From the NCBI RefSeq assembly GCF_000737705.1, contig NZ_JPRH01000003.1, forward strand, positions 372,001-436,000: a DNA stretch of 64,000 nt. Direction: 5' to 3'. Positions 43,789 to 52,860 of the stretch are shown here, in pieces. Below the pieces are notes generated by a model. It was not told where the DNA came from. It made no database searches and worked only from the letters and a program-made list of their open reading frames with translations. Source of the DNA: Chryseobacterium soli (lineage in GTDB: Bacteria > Bacteroidota > Bacteroidia > Flavobacteriales > Weeksellaceae). How positions within the stretch are numbered: position 1 is the first letter of the stretch; each line of letters starts with the position of its first letter. The position numbers and the translations under genes were made by a program.

Positions 43789-44337
43789 TTATTGATAATC
43801 TTTTAACAAATCCTTTAGTTTTATTAATGCATTACGCATTTTCGTTTTTACTGTACCTAGCGGTATCTTCAGTTTTTCGGATATTTCGTTTTGCGTATAT
43901 CCCTGATAATAAGCCAAGTCGATAAGTTCCTGCTTATCAACTTCCAGACTTTCAAGCACATTGCTGAATCCAATAAAATCGGATGATTTATTGGTCGTAG
44001 AAAGTTCTGCAGTGTTATATACGAAATCAGGAAGCGGTTGGTTTTTAAGCTGGTTTTGAAAGCCTTTGGATTTTAAATAATCTATTGCCGTATTTCTGGC
44101 AATATTAATCATCCAGGTATAAAATCTGCCTTTGCTGGAATCATATTGATGGATGGAATTCCAGATTTTAACAAAGACATCCTGAATTACTTCTTCAGTA
44201 TATTCTTTTGATTGTACAATTCGGAGGATCACACCATACAGCGCGCCGGAATAATGGTCATACAAATGATGAAAACCAGTCTCGCTTTTTTCTTGTAGTA
44301 AAACGATAAGTTCCTCTTCCGAATAGTTTGTTTTAAT
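43789..44337 (-). CDS. ECF sigma factor with a probable ATT start codon
   Basis: 182 aa if read from ATT at 44337. The track of ATG/GTG/TTG codons gives only a TTG at 44265, which would cut off the first helices. The extra 24 codons read KTNYSEEELIVLLQEKSETGFHHL, just what sigma region 2 needs before YDHYSGALYGVILRIV. Region 2 continues with EVIQDVFVKIW and FYTWMINIARNTAIDYL; region 4 has YYQGYTQNEISEKLKIPLGTVKTKMRNAL. A TGA sits four codons before the ATT, and a perfect promoter (44356-44385) puts the transcript start about 13 nt upstream. Confidence 0.85.
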   Translation of the reverse strand: MKTNYSEEELIVLLQEKSETGFHHLYDHYSGALYGVILRIVQSKEYTEEVIQDVFVKIWNSIHQYDSSKGRFYTWMINIARNTAIDYLKSKGFQNQLKNQPLPDFVYNTAELSTTNKSSDFIGFSNVLESLEVDKQELIDLAYYQGYTQNEISEKLKIPLGTVKTKMRNALIKLKDLLKDYQ

Positions 44338-44355
44338 GATGGATGTTTTTCACTC

Positions 44356-44385
44356 CAAATGTAATAAAATAAAACATATAACAAA
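44356..44385 (-). promoter_or_regulatory. Promoter of the ECF sigma/anti-sigma operon
   Basis: Minus strand TTTG - 18 bp - TACATTTG: the full Bacteroidota -33/-7 consensus. Transcription would start near 44350. Confidence 0.7.
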
Positions 44386-44448
44386 CAACATCTCAAGAAT
44401 CTTTTATATCGTATGTAATTTTAGATAATAACTTAAAATTTCACAATT

Positions 44449-44970
44449 ATGAATAGTGTAATCAAAAAAGCGGGACTGGTATGTTTCCTCCTCCTTGCAG
44501 GCAGCAGATGCTTTGCACAGTCAGGTAATTTTAAAGCTAAAAATCCATACTATTCACGTACCATAACGACTCCTCTCAAAGTAAGCAATGCTGTATGGAA
44601 AAAAATACTTACACCGGAGCTGTATCAGGTTGCGAGGGAAGGAGCCACAGAGACTGCTTTTACGGGGAAATATTATGAACTGGACGAAAAAGGGATGTAT
44701 TACTGCGCTGTATGTGGAAATCCTTTATTTCTTTCTACTTCTAAATTTGCCACCACCTGCGGCTGGCCTTCGTTTTATCAGCCGGTGAGCAGAACCAGTG
44801 TAAAATACAGAAAAGATACTTCCTATCATATGGTACGAAGTGAAGTATTGTGCGGAAGATGTGATTCTCATTTGGGACATGTCTTCGATGACGGCCCAAA
44901 ACCAACAGGAAAAAGATTCTGTATGAACTCTGTTTGTCTGGATTTCGTTCCTGTTTCTAAAATTAAGTAA
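44449..44970 (+). CDS. msrB: Exported peptide-methionine (R)-S-oxide reductase MsrB
   Basis: 173 aa with a signal peptide (to CFAQS). The MsrB domain has two zinc CxxC pairs (CAVCGNPLF, CGRCDSHLGHVFDDGP), CGWPSF and the catalytic Cys in RFCMNSVCLDF. It repairs methionine sulfoxide in periplasmic proteins. It is divergent from the ECF sigma gene, sharing its upstream region. Confidence 0.95.
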   Translation: MNSVIKKAGLVCFLLLAGSRCFAQSGNFKAKNPYYSRTITTPLKVSNAVWKKILTPELYQVAREGATETAFTGKYYELDEKGMYYCAVCGNPLFLSTSKFATTCGWPSFYQPVSRTSVKYRKDTSYHMVRSEVLCGRCDSHLGHVFDDGPKPTGKRFCMNSVCLDFVPVSKIK

Positions 44971-45088
44971 CTGATTTTCAATGTTTTAAAATAAAATATA
45001 AATATTTTAAATCTAAAATGAAACCGGGGTCGTAAATGCTAGTAAGAACAAAAAATTAAACAGTCTTTAACTTAAAAAAATCAATACA

Positions 45089-45658
45089 ATGAATACAAGA
45101 TCAAAAATCGCAGTTTTAAGCATGGTAGCTTTATCATTCGCTTTCAGTGGAAATGTAACTGCACAGATGATGAAAGAAAAAACAGTAATGGTAGGTGGAG
45201 CGCCAATGTATCCTTCCAAAAATATTATTGAAAATGCAGTGAACTCGAAAGACCACAAAACACTTGTCGCTGCAGTAAAAGCCGCAGGCTTGGTTGAAAC
45301 ACTTCAGGGAGCAGGACCTTTCACAGTGCTGGCACCTACAGATGAAGCATTTGCTAAACTTCCTAAAGGAACAGTAGAAAATCTGGTTAAGCCTGAAAAT
45401 AAAGCAACGCTTACTAAGATATTAACGTATCATGTTCTTGCCGGAAAATACAGTGCAAAAGATATCTGGGCTGCTGTAAAAGCTGGAAACGGAAAAAGCA
45501 TGATGAAAACGGTAGAAGGCGAAGATGTTACCTTCTGGACCAAAGGAAAAGATCTTTATATCAAAGATGCTAAAGGAAATAATGCAAAAGTTACGATTGC
45601 TGATGTAAATCAGTCAAACGGAGTTATTCATGTTATAGACACGGTTTTAATGCCGTAA
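45089..45658 (+). CDS. Secreted fasciclin (FAS1) domain protein
   Basis: 189 aa with a signal peptide (to VTAQ). One FAS1 domain (about 48-189): [32 protein letters not shown] (H1 motif) and [13 protein letters not shown] (H2 motif at the end). FAS1 domains mediate adhesion. Single gene with its own terminator, between msrB and the ferritin-like genes. Confidence 0.92.
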   Translation: MNTRSKIAVLSMVALSFAFSGNVTAQMMKEKTVMVGGAPMYPSKNIIENAVNSKDHKTLVAAVKAAGLVETLQGAGPFTVLAPTDEAFAKLPKGTVENLVKPENKATLTKILTYHVLAGKYSAKDIWAAVKAGNGKSMMKTVEGEDVTFWTKGKDLYIKDAKGNNAKVTIADVNQSNGVIHVIDTVLMP

Positions 45659-45673
45659 TGGTTTATTAGTTTT

Positions 45674-45701
45674 AAACAGCATAAGAAATTATGCTGTTTT
45701 T
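45674..45701 (+). terminator. Intrinsic terminator of the fasciclin gene
   Basis: 11-bp stem AAACAGCATAA / TTATGCTGTTT with GAAA loop and T run. Confidence 0.9.
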
Positions 45702-45794
45702 ACTCTTTATCAGTCAGCTTAATAAAAAAACACACATATAGAAAATATAACTGATATTCTTTCAATTCAATAACCAACACTAAAAATTAATATT

Positions 45795-46502
45795 ATGAAA
45801 AAAACAATCAGTGTTTCTAACCAGGGAGCTACTCTGGATACAAGCAGAAGAAATTTTTTGAAATTAGGAGGTATCGGCCTTGCAATGGCAGGTCTTACCC
45901 TTATAGGTTGTGATGACAATGACGATTTCCAGGTTATCAATAATAAAGTTTTTGATCTGGGCTCTGGCGATGTAGGCGTACTTAATTATGCGTATGCACT
46001 TGAGCAGCTTGAGGCAGATTTTTATACTAAAGTAGTTAATAATTTTTATTCCGGAATTTCAAGTATAGAGCAGCAGCTTTTTACGGATCTTTATCATCAT
46101 GAGTTGATCCACCGTGATTTTTTTAAAGCGGCAATAAGTGGGGTAACTTCCAATGTTCTCCCAAAACTTGAATTTCAGTATCCTGGTGTAGACTTTAACA
46201 GCAGAAGTTCCGTACTTGCCACTGCAAAAGCATTGGAGGACACAGGAGTAGCAGCATATAACGGAGCCGGAAAATATATTTCCAATCCTGATTATCTTGT
46301 TATTGCCGGGAAAATTGTTTCTGTAGAAGCAAGACATGCTTCCGCAATCAGAAATACCATCAATCCGGGATCTGCAGATTTTTCTGGAGATGATGTGATA
46401 GATGCCAATGGATTGGATCTTGCCAAAGAGCCGAAAGACATTGTAATGGTGGCCGGAGGGTTTATCAAAACTCCTTTTACATGGAAAGAAAGAGGAATTT
46501 AA
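45795..46502 (+). CDS. Ferritin-like domain lipoprotein with Tat-type signal
   Basis: 235 aa. SRRNFLKLGGIGLAMAGLTLIGC joins a twin-arginine motif to a lipobox. The ferritin-like domain (about 60-215, PF13668 type) has LNYAYALEQLEADFYTK, HHELIHRDFFKAA, AKALEDTGVAAYNGAG and VSVEARHASAIRN, supplying the Glu and His ligands of a di-iron site. Export by Tat suits a protein folded with metal. The next gene is a relative, 29 bp downstream. Confidence 0.88.
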   Translation: MKKTISVSNQGATLDTSRRNFLKLGGIGLAMAGLTLIGCDDNDDFQVINNKVFDLGSGDVGVLNYAYALEQLEADFYTKVVNNFYSGISSIEQQLFTDLYHHELIHRDFFKAAISGVTSNVLPKLEFQYPGVDFNSRSSVLATAKALEDTGVAAYNGAGKYISNPDYLVIAGKIVSVEARHASAIRNTINPGSADFSGDDVIDANGLDLAKEPKDIVMVAGGFIKTPFTWKERGI

Positions 46503-46531
46503 TTAATTATTAATTTTAAAAATCTACAATT

Positions 46532-47344
46532 ATGAACCTACTAAAAATACTAGATAAACTTTCTAATGATAAATTTTTCACCACGGAAGCTTCAAGATTA
46601 GAAACAATCACCAATATGTCTACCATGGGTAAACAAGCTGCTGTAGCTGCTGCTCCCCTTGGACTGGGCGTGTTGATGGCAACACCCGCAAAAGCAGAAA
46701 CGCTGAATACCGTTCCAGGAACAGCTTACAAAACAGCTTTAACTGATGCACTGCAACTCGCATTGGTATTAGAATATTTAGAAAGTGAATACTACACGAT
46801 CGGACTTGCTACTGCAGGATTAATTCCTAGTGTAGACCGTACTGTTTTCATGCAGATTGCCAAACACGAATCTGCTCACGTTAATTTCCTGAAAAGCACA
46901 TTGACTTCTTTAGGAACAACACCGGGTACTAAACCAACGTTTGATTTTACAGCTAATGGAAGTTTTACCCCTTTCACCAATTATAATCAATTTCTTATTC
47001 TTGCTCAGGCCTTTGAAGATACCGGAGTAAGAGCCTATAAAGGACAGGCTGGAAATGTGATGTCTAACAAGGCGGTACTTCAGGCAGCACTTCAGATCCA
47101 CTCGGTTGAAGCAAGACATGCTTCTCAGGTAAGACGAATGAGAGCTAATAAAGGCTGGATAGAGCTGGCAGATGGAGGTAATATGCCTGCGGCTACCAAT
47201 GCTGTTTATGCCGGAGAAGATAATACCAATCAGGCAGGATACAATACAGCGACTGCTTTTGGAGCACCTGCTGGTTCCGCAGCTTATGACGAAGTTTTAT
47301 CGGGCAGTGATGCTCAGACGATTGCATCCTTATTCATTGTATAA
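46532..47344 (+). CDS. Ferritin-like domain protein
   Basis: 270 aa. The N-terminal LETITNMSTMGKQAAVAAAPLGLGVLMATPAKAE could be a weak signal sequence without twin Arg. The ferritin-like domain holds ALVLEYLESEYYTIG, AKHESAHVNFLKS, AQAFEDTGVRAYKGQAG and IHSVEARHASQVRRMR. It is co-transcribed with the upstream ferritin-like lipoprotein. The pair may work together, perhaps as a surface iron or peroxide buffer (inference). Confidence 0.87.
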   Translation: MNLLKILDKLSNDKFFTTEASRLETITNMSTMGKQAAVAAAPLGLGVLMATPAKAETLNTVPGTAYKTALTDALQLALVLEYLESEYYTIGLATAGLIPSVDRTVFMQIAKHESAHVNFLKSTLTSLGTTPGTKPTFDFTANGSFTPFTNYNQFLILAQAFEDTGVRAYKGQAGNVMSNKAVLQAALQIHSVEARHASQVRRMRANKGWIELADGGNMPAATNAVYAGEDNTNQAGYNTATAFGAPAGSAAYDEVLSGSDAQTIASLFIV

Positions 47345-47369
47345 GGTGATTTTCTTAATTTAGGTGTTG

Positions 47370-47404
47370 ATCCTTTTCTGAGCTTTCGGGAAAGGATTTT
47401 TTTT
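47370..47404 (+). terminator. Intrinsic terminator of the ferritin-like operon
   Basis: 7-bp stem ATCCTTT / AAAGGAT with a run of nine T. Confidence 0.7.
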
Positions 47405-47410
47405 GAAATA

Positions 47411-47437
47411 AAAAAAATCCCCGGTGAACCGGGGATT
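47411..47437 (-). terminator. Minus-strand terminator-like hairpin without an assigned gene
   Basis: 9-bp stem AATCCCCGG / CCGGGGATT; the T run lies on the minus-strand side, so it would end a transcript coming from 47438-47730, where I see no believable minus-strand ORF. Confidence 0.55.
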
Positions 47438-47465
47438 GTAGAAAATAATATATTATAAAATGAAT

Positions 47466-47518
47466 TGGTGTGCTATAATATGCAGTATTCTTAACAAATG
47501 GTGTGCCTAAAATATGCA
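47466..47518. repeat. Direct repeat pair TGGTGTGC(C)TAwAATATGCA
   Basis: Copies at 47466-47484 and 47499-47518, starts 33 bp apart, identical apart from one extra C and one base. The stretch 47345-47768 has no gene; besides this pair and two terminators it holds a small hairpin ACACAG-GGGGT-CTGTGT near 47555. Confidence 0.6.
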
Positions 47519-47768
47519 CATACCACAATTTGGTGAGAAAAATTTCCTTTATAACACAGGGGGTCTGTGTGATTTTTAGTCTTATTTGTCTGAAATTTAG
47601 TCGTCTATATATGCATTGCATAATTTTATATTTTTTTTAAATTTTTCATTTTATTAAAAAATGAAATATGAATTTCAACTTAAATAAATTATAAGTTCCG
47701 AAAACTTCACCATACTGAATCAATTCTCATTGTTGATCTTTGTTTCAATAACATTTAAAAAAAGAACA

Positions 47769-48524
47769 ATGTCACCACAAGATGTAAAAGGGAAAGTAGT
47801 ATTGATCGCCGGCGGTGGTAAAAATTTAGGAGGATTATTAAGCAGAAATTTTGCTTCAAAAGGAGCCAAACTCGCTATACATTATAACAGCGAAAGCTCC
47901 AGGGCTGCAAGTGAAAAAACGCTTGCAGAAGTGCACGCTTTGGGAGCTGAAGCATTTTTGTTTCAGGGAGACCTTACTCAAGTGGGAAATATTAAGAGAT
48001 TTTTCGATGAAACCGTTGCCAAATTTGGAGGAATCGATATTGCGGTAAATACAGTAGGGATGGTACTGAAGAAGCCATTTGCTGAAACGACAGAAGATGA
48101 ATATGATACTATGTTTGGAGTGAATTCAAAATCTGCCTATTTCTTTTTGCAGGAAGCGGGCAAAAAACTGAATGATAACGGGAAAATCTGTACTATTGTA
48201 ACCTCATTGCTTGCTGCATATACTGGATTATATTCTACATATGCCGGTGCAAAAGCCCCTGTTGAACATTTTACAAGAGCTGCTTCTAAAGAGTTTGGTT
48301 CAAGAGGAATTTCCGTGACAGCTGTAGCGCCGGGACCCATGGATACTCCTTTCTTTTACGGACAGGAATCTGAAGAGGCGGTAGCATATCATAAATCGGC
48401 AGCTGCATTGGGAGGACTTACCGATATTAAAGATATTGCTCCCTTAGTAGAATTTTTGGTTACCGAAGGATGGTGGATTACGGGTCAGACTATATTTGCA
48501 AACGGCGGATATACAACCAGATAA
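47769..48524 (+). CDS. SDR-family oxidoreductase
   Basis: 251 aa from the ATG at 47769 (MSPQDVKGKVVLIAGGGKNLGG); the frame opens earlier at 47730. The nucleotide-binding loop is AGGGKNLGG, a variant of TGxxxGxG; NTVGMV and the active site Tyr-x3-Lys in TYAGAKAP (about 158-162) follow; APGPMDTPFF is the typical loop after it. NAD(P)-dependent; substrate unknown. Confidence 0.92.
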   Translation: MSPQDVKGKVVLIAGGGKNLGGLLSRNFASKGAKLAIHYNSESSRAASEKTLAEVHALGAEAFLFQGDLTQVGNIKRFFDETVAKFGGIDIAVNTVGMVLKKPFAETTEDEYDTMFGVNSKSAYFFLQEAGKKLNDNGKICTIVTSLLAAYTGLYSTYAGAKAPVEHFTRAASKEFGSRGISVTAVAPGPMDTPFFYGQESEEAVAYHKSAAALGGLTDIKDIAPLVEFLVTEGWWITGQTIFANGGYTTR

Positions 48525-48599
48525 GATAAAATAATAGTATCCTATCACTTGTTAGTCGTAGAAGTACTACATTTTTTGAATTTTGTCATTGATTCTGAA

Positions 48600-48627
48600 T
48601 TTGACGTGATATTTACTTCTATATTTG
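48600..48627 (+). promoter_or_regulatory. Promoter of tssD
   Basis: TTTG - 16 bp - TATATTTG; the -7 box is a full consensus match. The leader would be about 50 nt. Confidence 0.5.
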
Positions 48628-48679
48628 GTGATATAAAAACCATCAAATCACAAAATATTAACAGTTAAAATTTACAATC

Positions 48680-49087
48680 ATGGCAGAAAAAAATTCAAGA
48701 GGAATTTTAAAATTCAACGGCGGTGAAGGACAAAAATTACTAAGACTGAACTATTCGGTATCGCGTTCCACAGACGTATCCGGGCGAGTGGCGTCTGATC
48801 CATCGAATGCGCTTATTAAGATAACAGTAGAAGCTACAGAAAAATCTGATATTCTCGAGAGCCTTCTGAATGGAAAATATAAGCCGACTACCGGTGAGGT
48901 TACTTTCAATAAATCCCATGAAGAAGGGACTTTAACTACTTTGAAATGGCACAATGGATATGTGATCCAGCATGAAGTAGATTTTGATGCGATAGATGAA
49001 AACAGTATGCTGATCAGCTTTATCGTAAGTGCAGAGCAGATTGATCTTGGAAATTCTTCTTATGTAGGAATGTGGCCGACAACATAA
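48680..49087 (+). CDS. tssD: T6SS(iii) tube protein TssD (Hcp-like)
   Basis: 135 aa, no signal peptide. The pattern GEGQKLLRLNYSVSRSTDVSGRVASDPSNALIKITVEA, then SGE/TTGEVTFNK, LKWHNGYVIQHEVDFDAI and the end MLISFIVSAEQIDLGNSSYVGMWP match the Bacteroidota TssD family, the stacked hexamer tube of T6SS(iii). It is a one-gene unit with its own terminator, about 25 kb from tssBC. No effector gene is adjacent. Confidence 0.85.
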   Translation: MAEKNSRGILKFNGGEGQKLLRLNYSVSRSTDVSGRVASDPSNALIKITVEATEKSDILESLLNGKYKPTTGEVTFNKSHEEGTLTTLKWHNGYVIQHEVDFDAIDENSMLISFIVSAEQIDLGNSSYVGMWPTT

Positions 49088-49112
49088 GCAGATTTTTTAC
49101 ATTTAAATACTA

Positions 49113-49157
49113 TAGACAGAATGGATATTCGAAAGAATTTCGTTCTGTCTTTTTTTT
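49113..49157 (+). terminator. Intrinsic terminator of tssD
   Basis: Outer 8-bp stem AGACAGAA / TTCTGTCT with an inner ATTC-GAAA-GAAT stem and a T run. Confidence 0.85.
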
Positions 49158-49231
49158 GTCTTACTTATTTGTTTCAAGAAATGAAGACTTTTTCTGACTT
49201 TTTAGCCTCAGCTCCTAAATTGAATCTATTT

Positions 49232-49263
49232 AACAAAAAAGTCTCATCATTAAATGAGACTTT
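49232..49263 (-). terminator. Intrinsic terminator of the second GG-leader peptide gene
   Basis: 10-bp stem AAAGTCTCAT / ATGAGACTTT with a T run on the minus strand. Confidence 0.88.
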
Positions 49264-49288
49264 CAATGAATAATTTTTTAGAATGCAA

Positions 49289-49453
49289 TTACATACAAAT
49301 TTGTCCTTTAGGAATGCAGACACCGTTACAGTCATACTGAGTATGGTAGTTGCAAGGACATATTTTAGTGCCATCTGCCAGATAATAGCATGGTTGGATT
49401 CCTCCGCTGATTGATTTTAAATCATGTTTAGAAAGTTTTTTAAGATTTTTCAT
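49289..49453 (-). CDS. Second GG-leader Cys-rich peptide precursor
   Basis: 54 aa, too short for usual ORF cut-offs. Leader MKNLKKLSKHDLKSISGG ends in a double Gly; the mature peptide of 36 aa has five or six Cys (PCYYLADG, ICPCNYH, DCNGVCIPKGQIC). The leader is nearly the one of the gene at 31236, the core differs. A -7-like TACCTTAG lies on the minus strand at 49481-49488 and a terminator follows, so it is a complete one-gene unit. Confidence 0.85.
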   Translation of the reverse strand: MKNLKKLSKHDLKSISGGIQPCYYLADGTKICPCNYHTQYDCNGVCIPKGQICM

Positions 49454-50132
49454 AGAAATATTGTTTTTTGATTGGTCTAACTAAGGTAATGAAAAAAATA
49501 AAGCAATGAAAAACTAAATCCCAATTATATATCACTCTTCATTTTAAGAGAAAAATAGAAATTAAGAAGAGAATAAAGGGGTTGAATAACACAAAATAAC
49601 CATCAATTCTCTTTTATTAAATTTTAAAAGTGTTCTCCAATATTTAATCAATTACCACTTACTCCTACATATTTAGAATACTGCGTTTTGAGAAAGTTTG
49701 GTTTTGATACTAAATAAATTTATGTTTCCAAAAAAACAAAAATAAATTCTGCCAAGAGTGAAAAATATGACACTAAACTAAAGATAAGTATCAATCATAT
49801 TGAAAGGATATATCTTATAGATTAGTAAAATAAATAACTTTAAATATTTGAAAAACAGAATATTAAAATGGTTTTGATAATATTGAAATGTTTTGTCATT
49901 TTTTGACATAAAATACAAGGTTACATTTTCTGTAGTTAATAACTCAATGTAATAGTTTTGCCTTCGAAAAAGAATATATATTTTATTGTACATAGAATTA
50001 GCAGTTGTTTATACTAAAATTTAAGGAACAATCTTTCCTTCTGAAATAATGGCTTGTTATAAAATTGCTATGCCTTTTCAATAATTTATCGTATCAATTT
50101 ATTTTTTCTTTATGAATCTAAATTAACATTTT
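49454..50132. other. AT-rich intergenic stretch
   Basis: 679 bp. The left 50 bp hold the promoter of the minus-strand peptide gene. The rest is very AT-rich, with no credible ORF, no RNA gene and no repeat that I can see; the promoter of the surface-protein gene should lie near its right end. Confidence 0.5.
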
Positions 50133-52342
50133 ATGAAAAAAACTTATTTTTAATTGGGTTTGTACTTTTCGCAAACTCTCTTTTCTGTCAGGTTGGGATT
50201 AATACCGAAGCTCCAAAAGCTACTTTGGATATTGTCTCACCCCCATCGACTACAATTCCTGCGGGAGTAATTGCTCCTCGAATAACTGGTAATGACCTTA
50301 AGGCTGCAGACACTAATTATGGAGTCGATCAAAATGGTACTATTATATATGTTACAGAAGCAGTGAATAACTCTTCCAGTAAAACAGTTAATGTGAGCAA
50401 AGCCGGTTATTATTCCTATAATGCAGATGAACAAAAATGGGAACCTCTCGGAAGTGCTTCCGAGCCTTGGTTTTCAAAAACAACCAATAGTGGGGCAGCC
50501 TCTAATACAGAAAATATTTATCAGCAGGGACAAATCGGAATTGGAAGTTCTTCTATAGATAACAATGCCCAATTAGATATCGTTTCTTCTACTAAAGGTG
50601 TTTTATTTCCAAGATTAACAACGGATCAGAGAGATGCAATTCCTGCTTCTTTAGCAAATGGGCTGTTTATTTATAACGTTTCGACTAACTGTTTTAACTA
50701 CTACGATGCCAAGGTGACACGATGGCTGAGCCTTTGTGGTGATCTAGGACCAGCTACTTTTACCATATTTAACTGTGATGTACCGTCAGGACCAAACACG
50801 GCTTATACTTTTAGACAGGGAACAAGTTTAAACGGCAACCCGCAGGCAACATATAACGTAGTTTTAAATGTAAGTGAACCGGGTAATTATACAATTAAGG
50901 TTTCTACTACGAACGGATATTCCTTTTACAAGACCGGTGTATTTAATTCGACAGGTCAATATACAGTAGCACTGGAAGGTTCTGGGACTCCTATTAATCA
51001 TAATGAAGGTGCTATACCTGATGATGTTGTAAGTTTGGAACTGAATGGAATTCCTGTAACGCCTAGCTGTACACTGCCACCTGTTAATGTATTGTCATCG
51101 GGAGCAACCATTACTAGTATTAATTGTACAAGTGGTATTACTTATGGTTCCGGAACTTACACAACCGGACAAAATTCATTCTCTGCAAGTACGAATTATA
51201 TTGATGTGGCACTGACTATTTCAGGAAGCGGAAATATAACTTTAGAAACAGATACTCAGAACGGGCTTAAGTTTTCATCCGGTTCTGTTGCAGTTACCAG
51301 CGCAACAACATCCATACGTATGTTTGCACAAGGCAGCATTGGAAGTACTCCTGGGGTTGTCAACTTTACACTTCAGAATGTTACGCCTAATTGTAGTGGT
51401 AATATTTCCAGAACAATCATCTCGTCAAAAGGATCGTTTGCAGATCCGGCTAACAGATGTACAGAAATCCTGAGCCAGAATCCTACTGCTCCGGACGGTT
51501 ATTACTGGGTGAGAGATGCATCAAGCAACAAGTATAAAACGTATTGTGATATGAGCAATGGCGGCTGGACCCTAGTGAAATCTTTATCTGAAAAGCAGAT
51601 TTTGGTAGTAGAAAGAACTCAGGATGAGTCTATAGGCTCTCAAGGGGCAAGAAATGTAGTCACTACACAAACTGGAATTTTTAACGAATATGCATTCTCA
51701 GTACCTTCTGCAGTAGTAAATAATATTGGCAGTTCAACAGGTACTACTAAAAACTTCAGATTTACCATTAAAGAAAAAGGGCATCAGAATACAGGTACAG
51801 TTACTTCTTCAATTGTGGAAAGTACTACAACCGCCCCAATCAACGATAGCTGGACATTGAACAATTACTGGAATGTTACTATTAATGATGGAAACCCAGC
51901 AACAGGTAATTATAATAATGATAACAATACATCTGAAGGAAAATTATTTGGATTTCCTTGGGGGAAACCGGTTGCCAGTTCTAATACTTATCAGTTTAAC
52001 GGTATAAACTTCCGACTAAATCCTCAGGGAATGTACAGCCAGGCTAATTTCTTTACAGGATTTTATGGAGGACGTGGTTATGTATCAACTAATGATGTGG
52101 CTAATAACCTGACTTATACTTCAAGTAATGGTAGTTCAGCAACATTTAACAAGTATGATATCAACGACTTATTCGGAATCTATATGAACTCTGAAAACCA
52201 GATAAACCACCACATTGGTACTTGCGCAAACAGTACTGATGATTATGGAGGTGCAAGTTCTTGTAATAATGGGTGGAACAACTGGAGACCTCATAATTTT
52301 AATAACGGAGAAGGTAGAATTGTACAGTATTGGGTAAAATAA
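50133..52342 (+). CDS. Surface protein with GGGWT/fibrinogen-like C-terminal domain, frameshifted in the signal peptide
   Basis: The frame from 50225 is open for 705 codons, but its true start is the ATG at 50133: one more base in the A7 (50136-50142) or T5 (50147-50151) run joins MKK..LFLIGFVLFANSLFCQ, a signal peptide, to VGINTEAPKATLDIV, the usual opening of such proteins. As written, translation stops after six codons. The middle has Ig-like, Ser/Thr-rich strands; the C-terminal domain (from about ILSQNPTAPDGYYWV) has YKTYCDMSNGGWTLV, a fibrinogen-like fold. Likely a secreted adhesin or lectin. Confidence 0.72.
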
Positions 52343-52364
52343 AAAACAAATAATAATTAATGGC

Positions 52365-52397
52365 AGCCATTGGTGTAAGAGATGGCTGCCTTATTGA
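52365..52397 (+). terminator. Terminator of the GGGWT protein gene
   Basis: 9-bp stem GGCAGCCAT / ATGGCTGCC; the T run is weak (TTATT). Confidence 0.7.
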
Positions 52398-52860
52398 AAA
52401 TTTTGCAAACAAACTTTACAGCATACTGCTAATATATTACAGCATATTTTAAAACTGTAGAATAAATCTTTAGTCGAAAATTAAATTTTTAATTAATTTG
52501 AATGAGATTCTAAAAACACAAAAATACAATCATTAACGATGAATTTTGATTTAAAAAAATATTCATACAGGTTCTCTAATATACAAGAAAGTTGCAGGAA
52601 GCGGGATAGAAATATTCTGCTTTCTTTAATTTTTGGAATAGGTAACCCAACTGATATTATTAAACTACATATGTTATCATGTTTGTAATGATGATGGAGA
52701 ATATCTTAATCAAAATTTTCAACATAAAATTTTGAATATTTTAATTATATGTATTAAATGATGACTATTTTATTTGTAAAATAAAATACAATTTGAATTT
52801 TTGTATTTTCATGCTTCTATGTAATCAAATAGCTAATTAATTTTGTTTTAATAATTTTTT
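52398..52860. other. AT-rich intergenic stretch
   Basis: 463 bp. A 49-codon frame (52539-52688, MNFDLKKYSYRFSN...) is the only ORF of note; it resembles nothing I know. No repeats or RNA genes seen. Confidence 0.4.

Noticed and set aside
44263-44265. TTG as start of the ECF sigma gene
   Set aside because: It would remove the first helix of sigma region 2, and the same frame continues upstream with good sigma-like sequence.
47355-47621. 88-codon minus-strand frame
   Set aside because: Passes through two terminator hairpins and has no protein-like pattern.
49778-49993. 71-codon minus-strand frame in the AT-rich gap
   Set aside because: Only Ile/Phe/Tyr/Lys-rich sequence, as expected for AT-rich DNA in any frame.
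52539-52688. 49-codon frame MNFDLKKYSYRF...
   Set aside because: No family, no promoter or terminator that belongs to it; kept only as a note.
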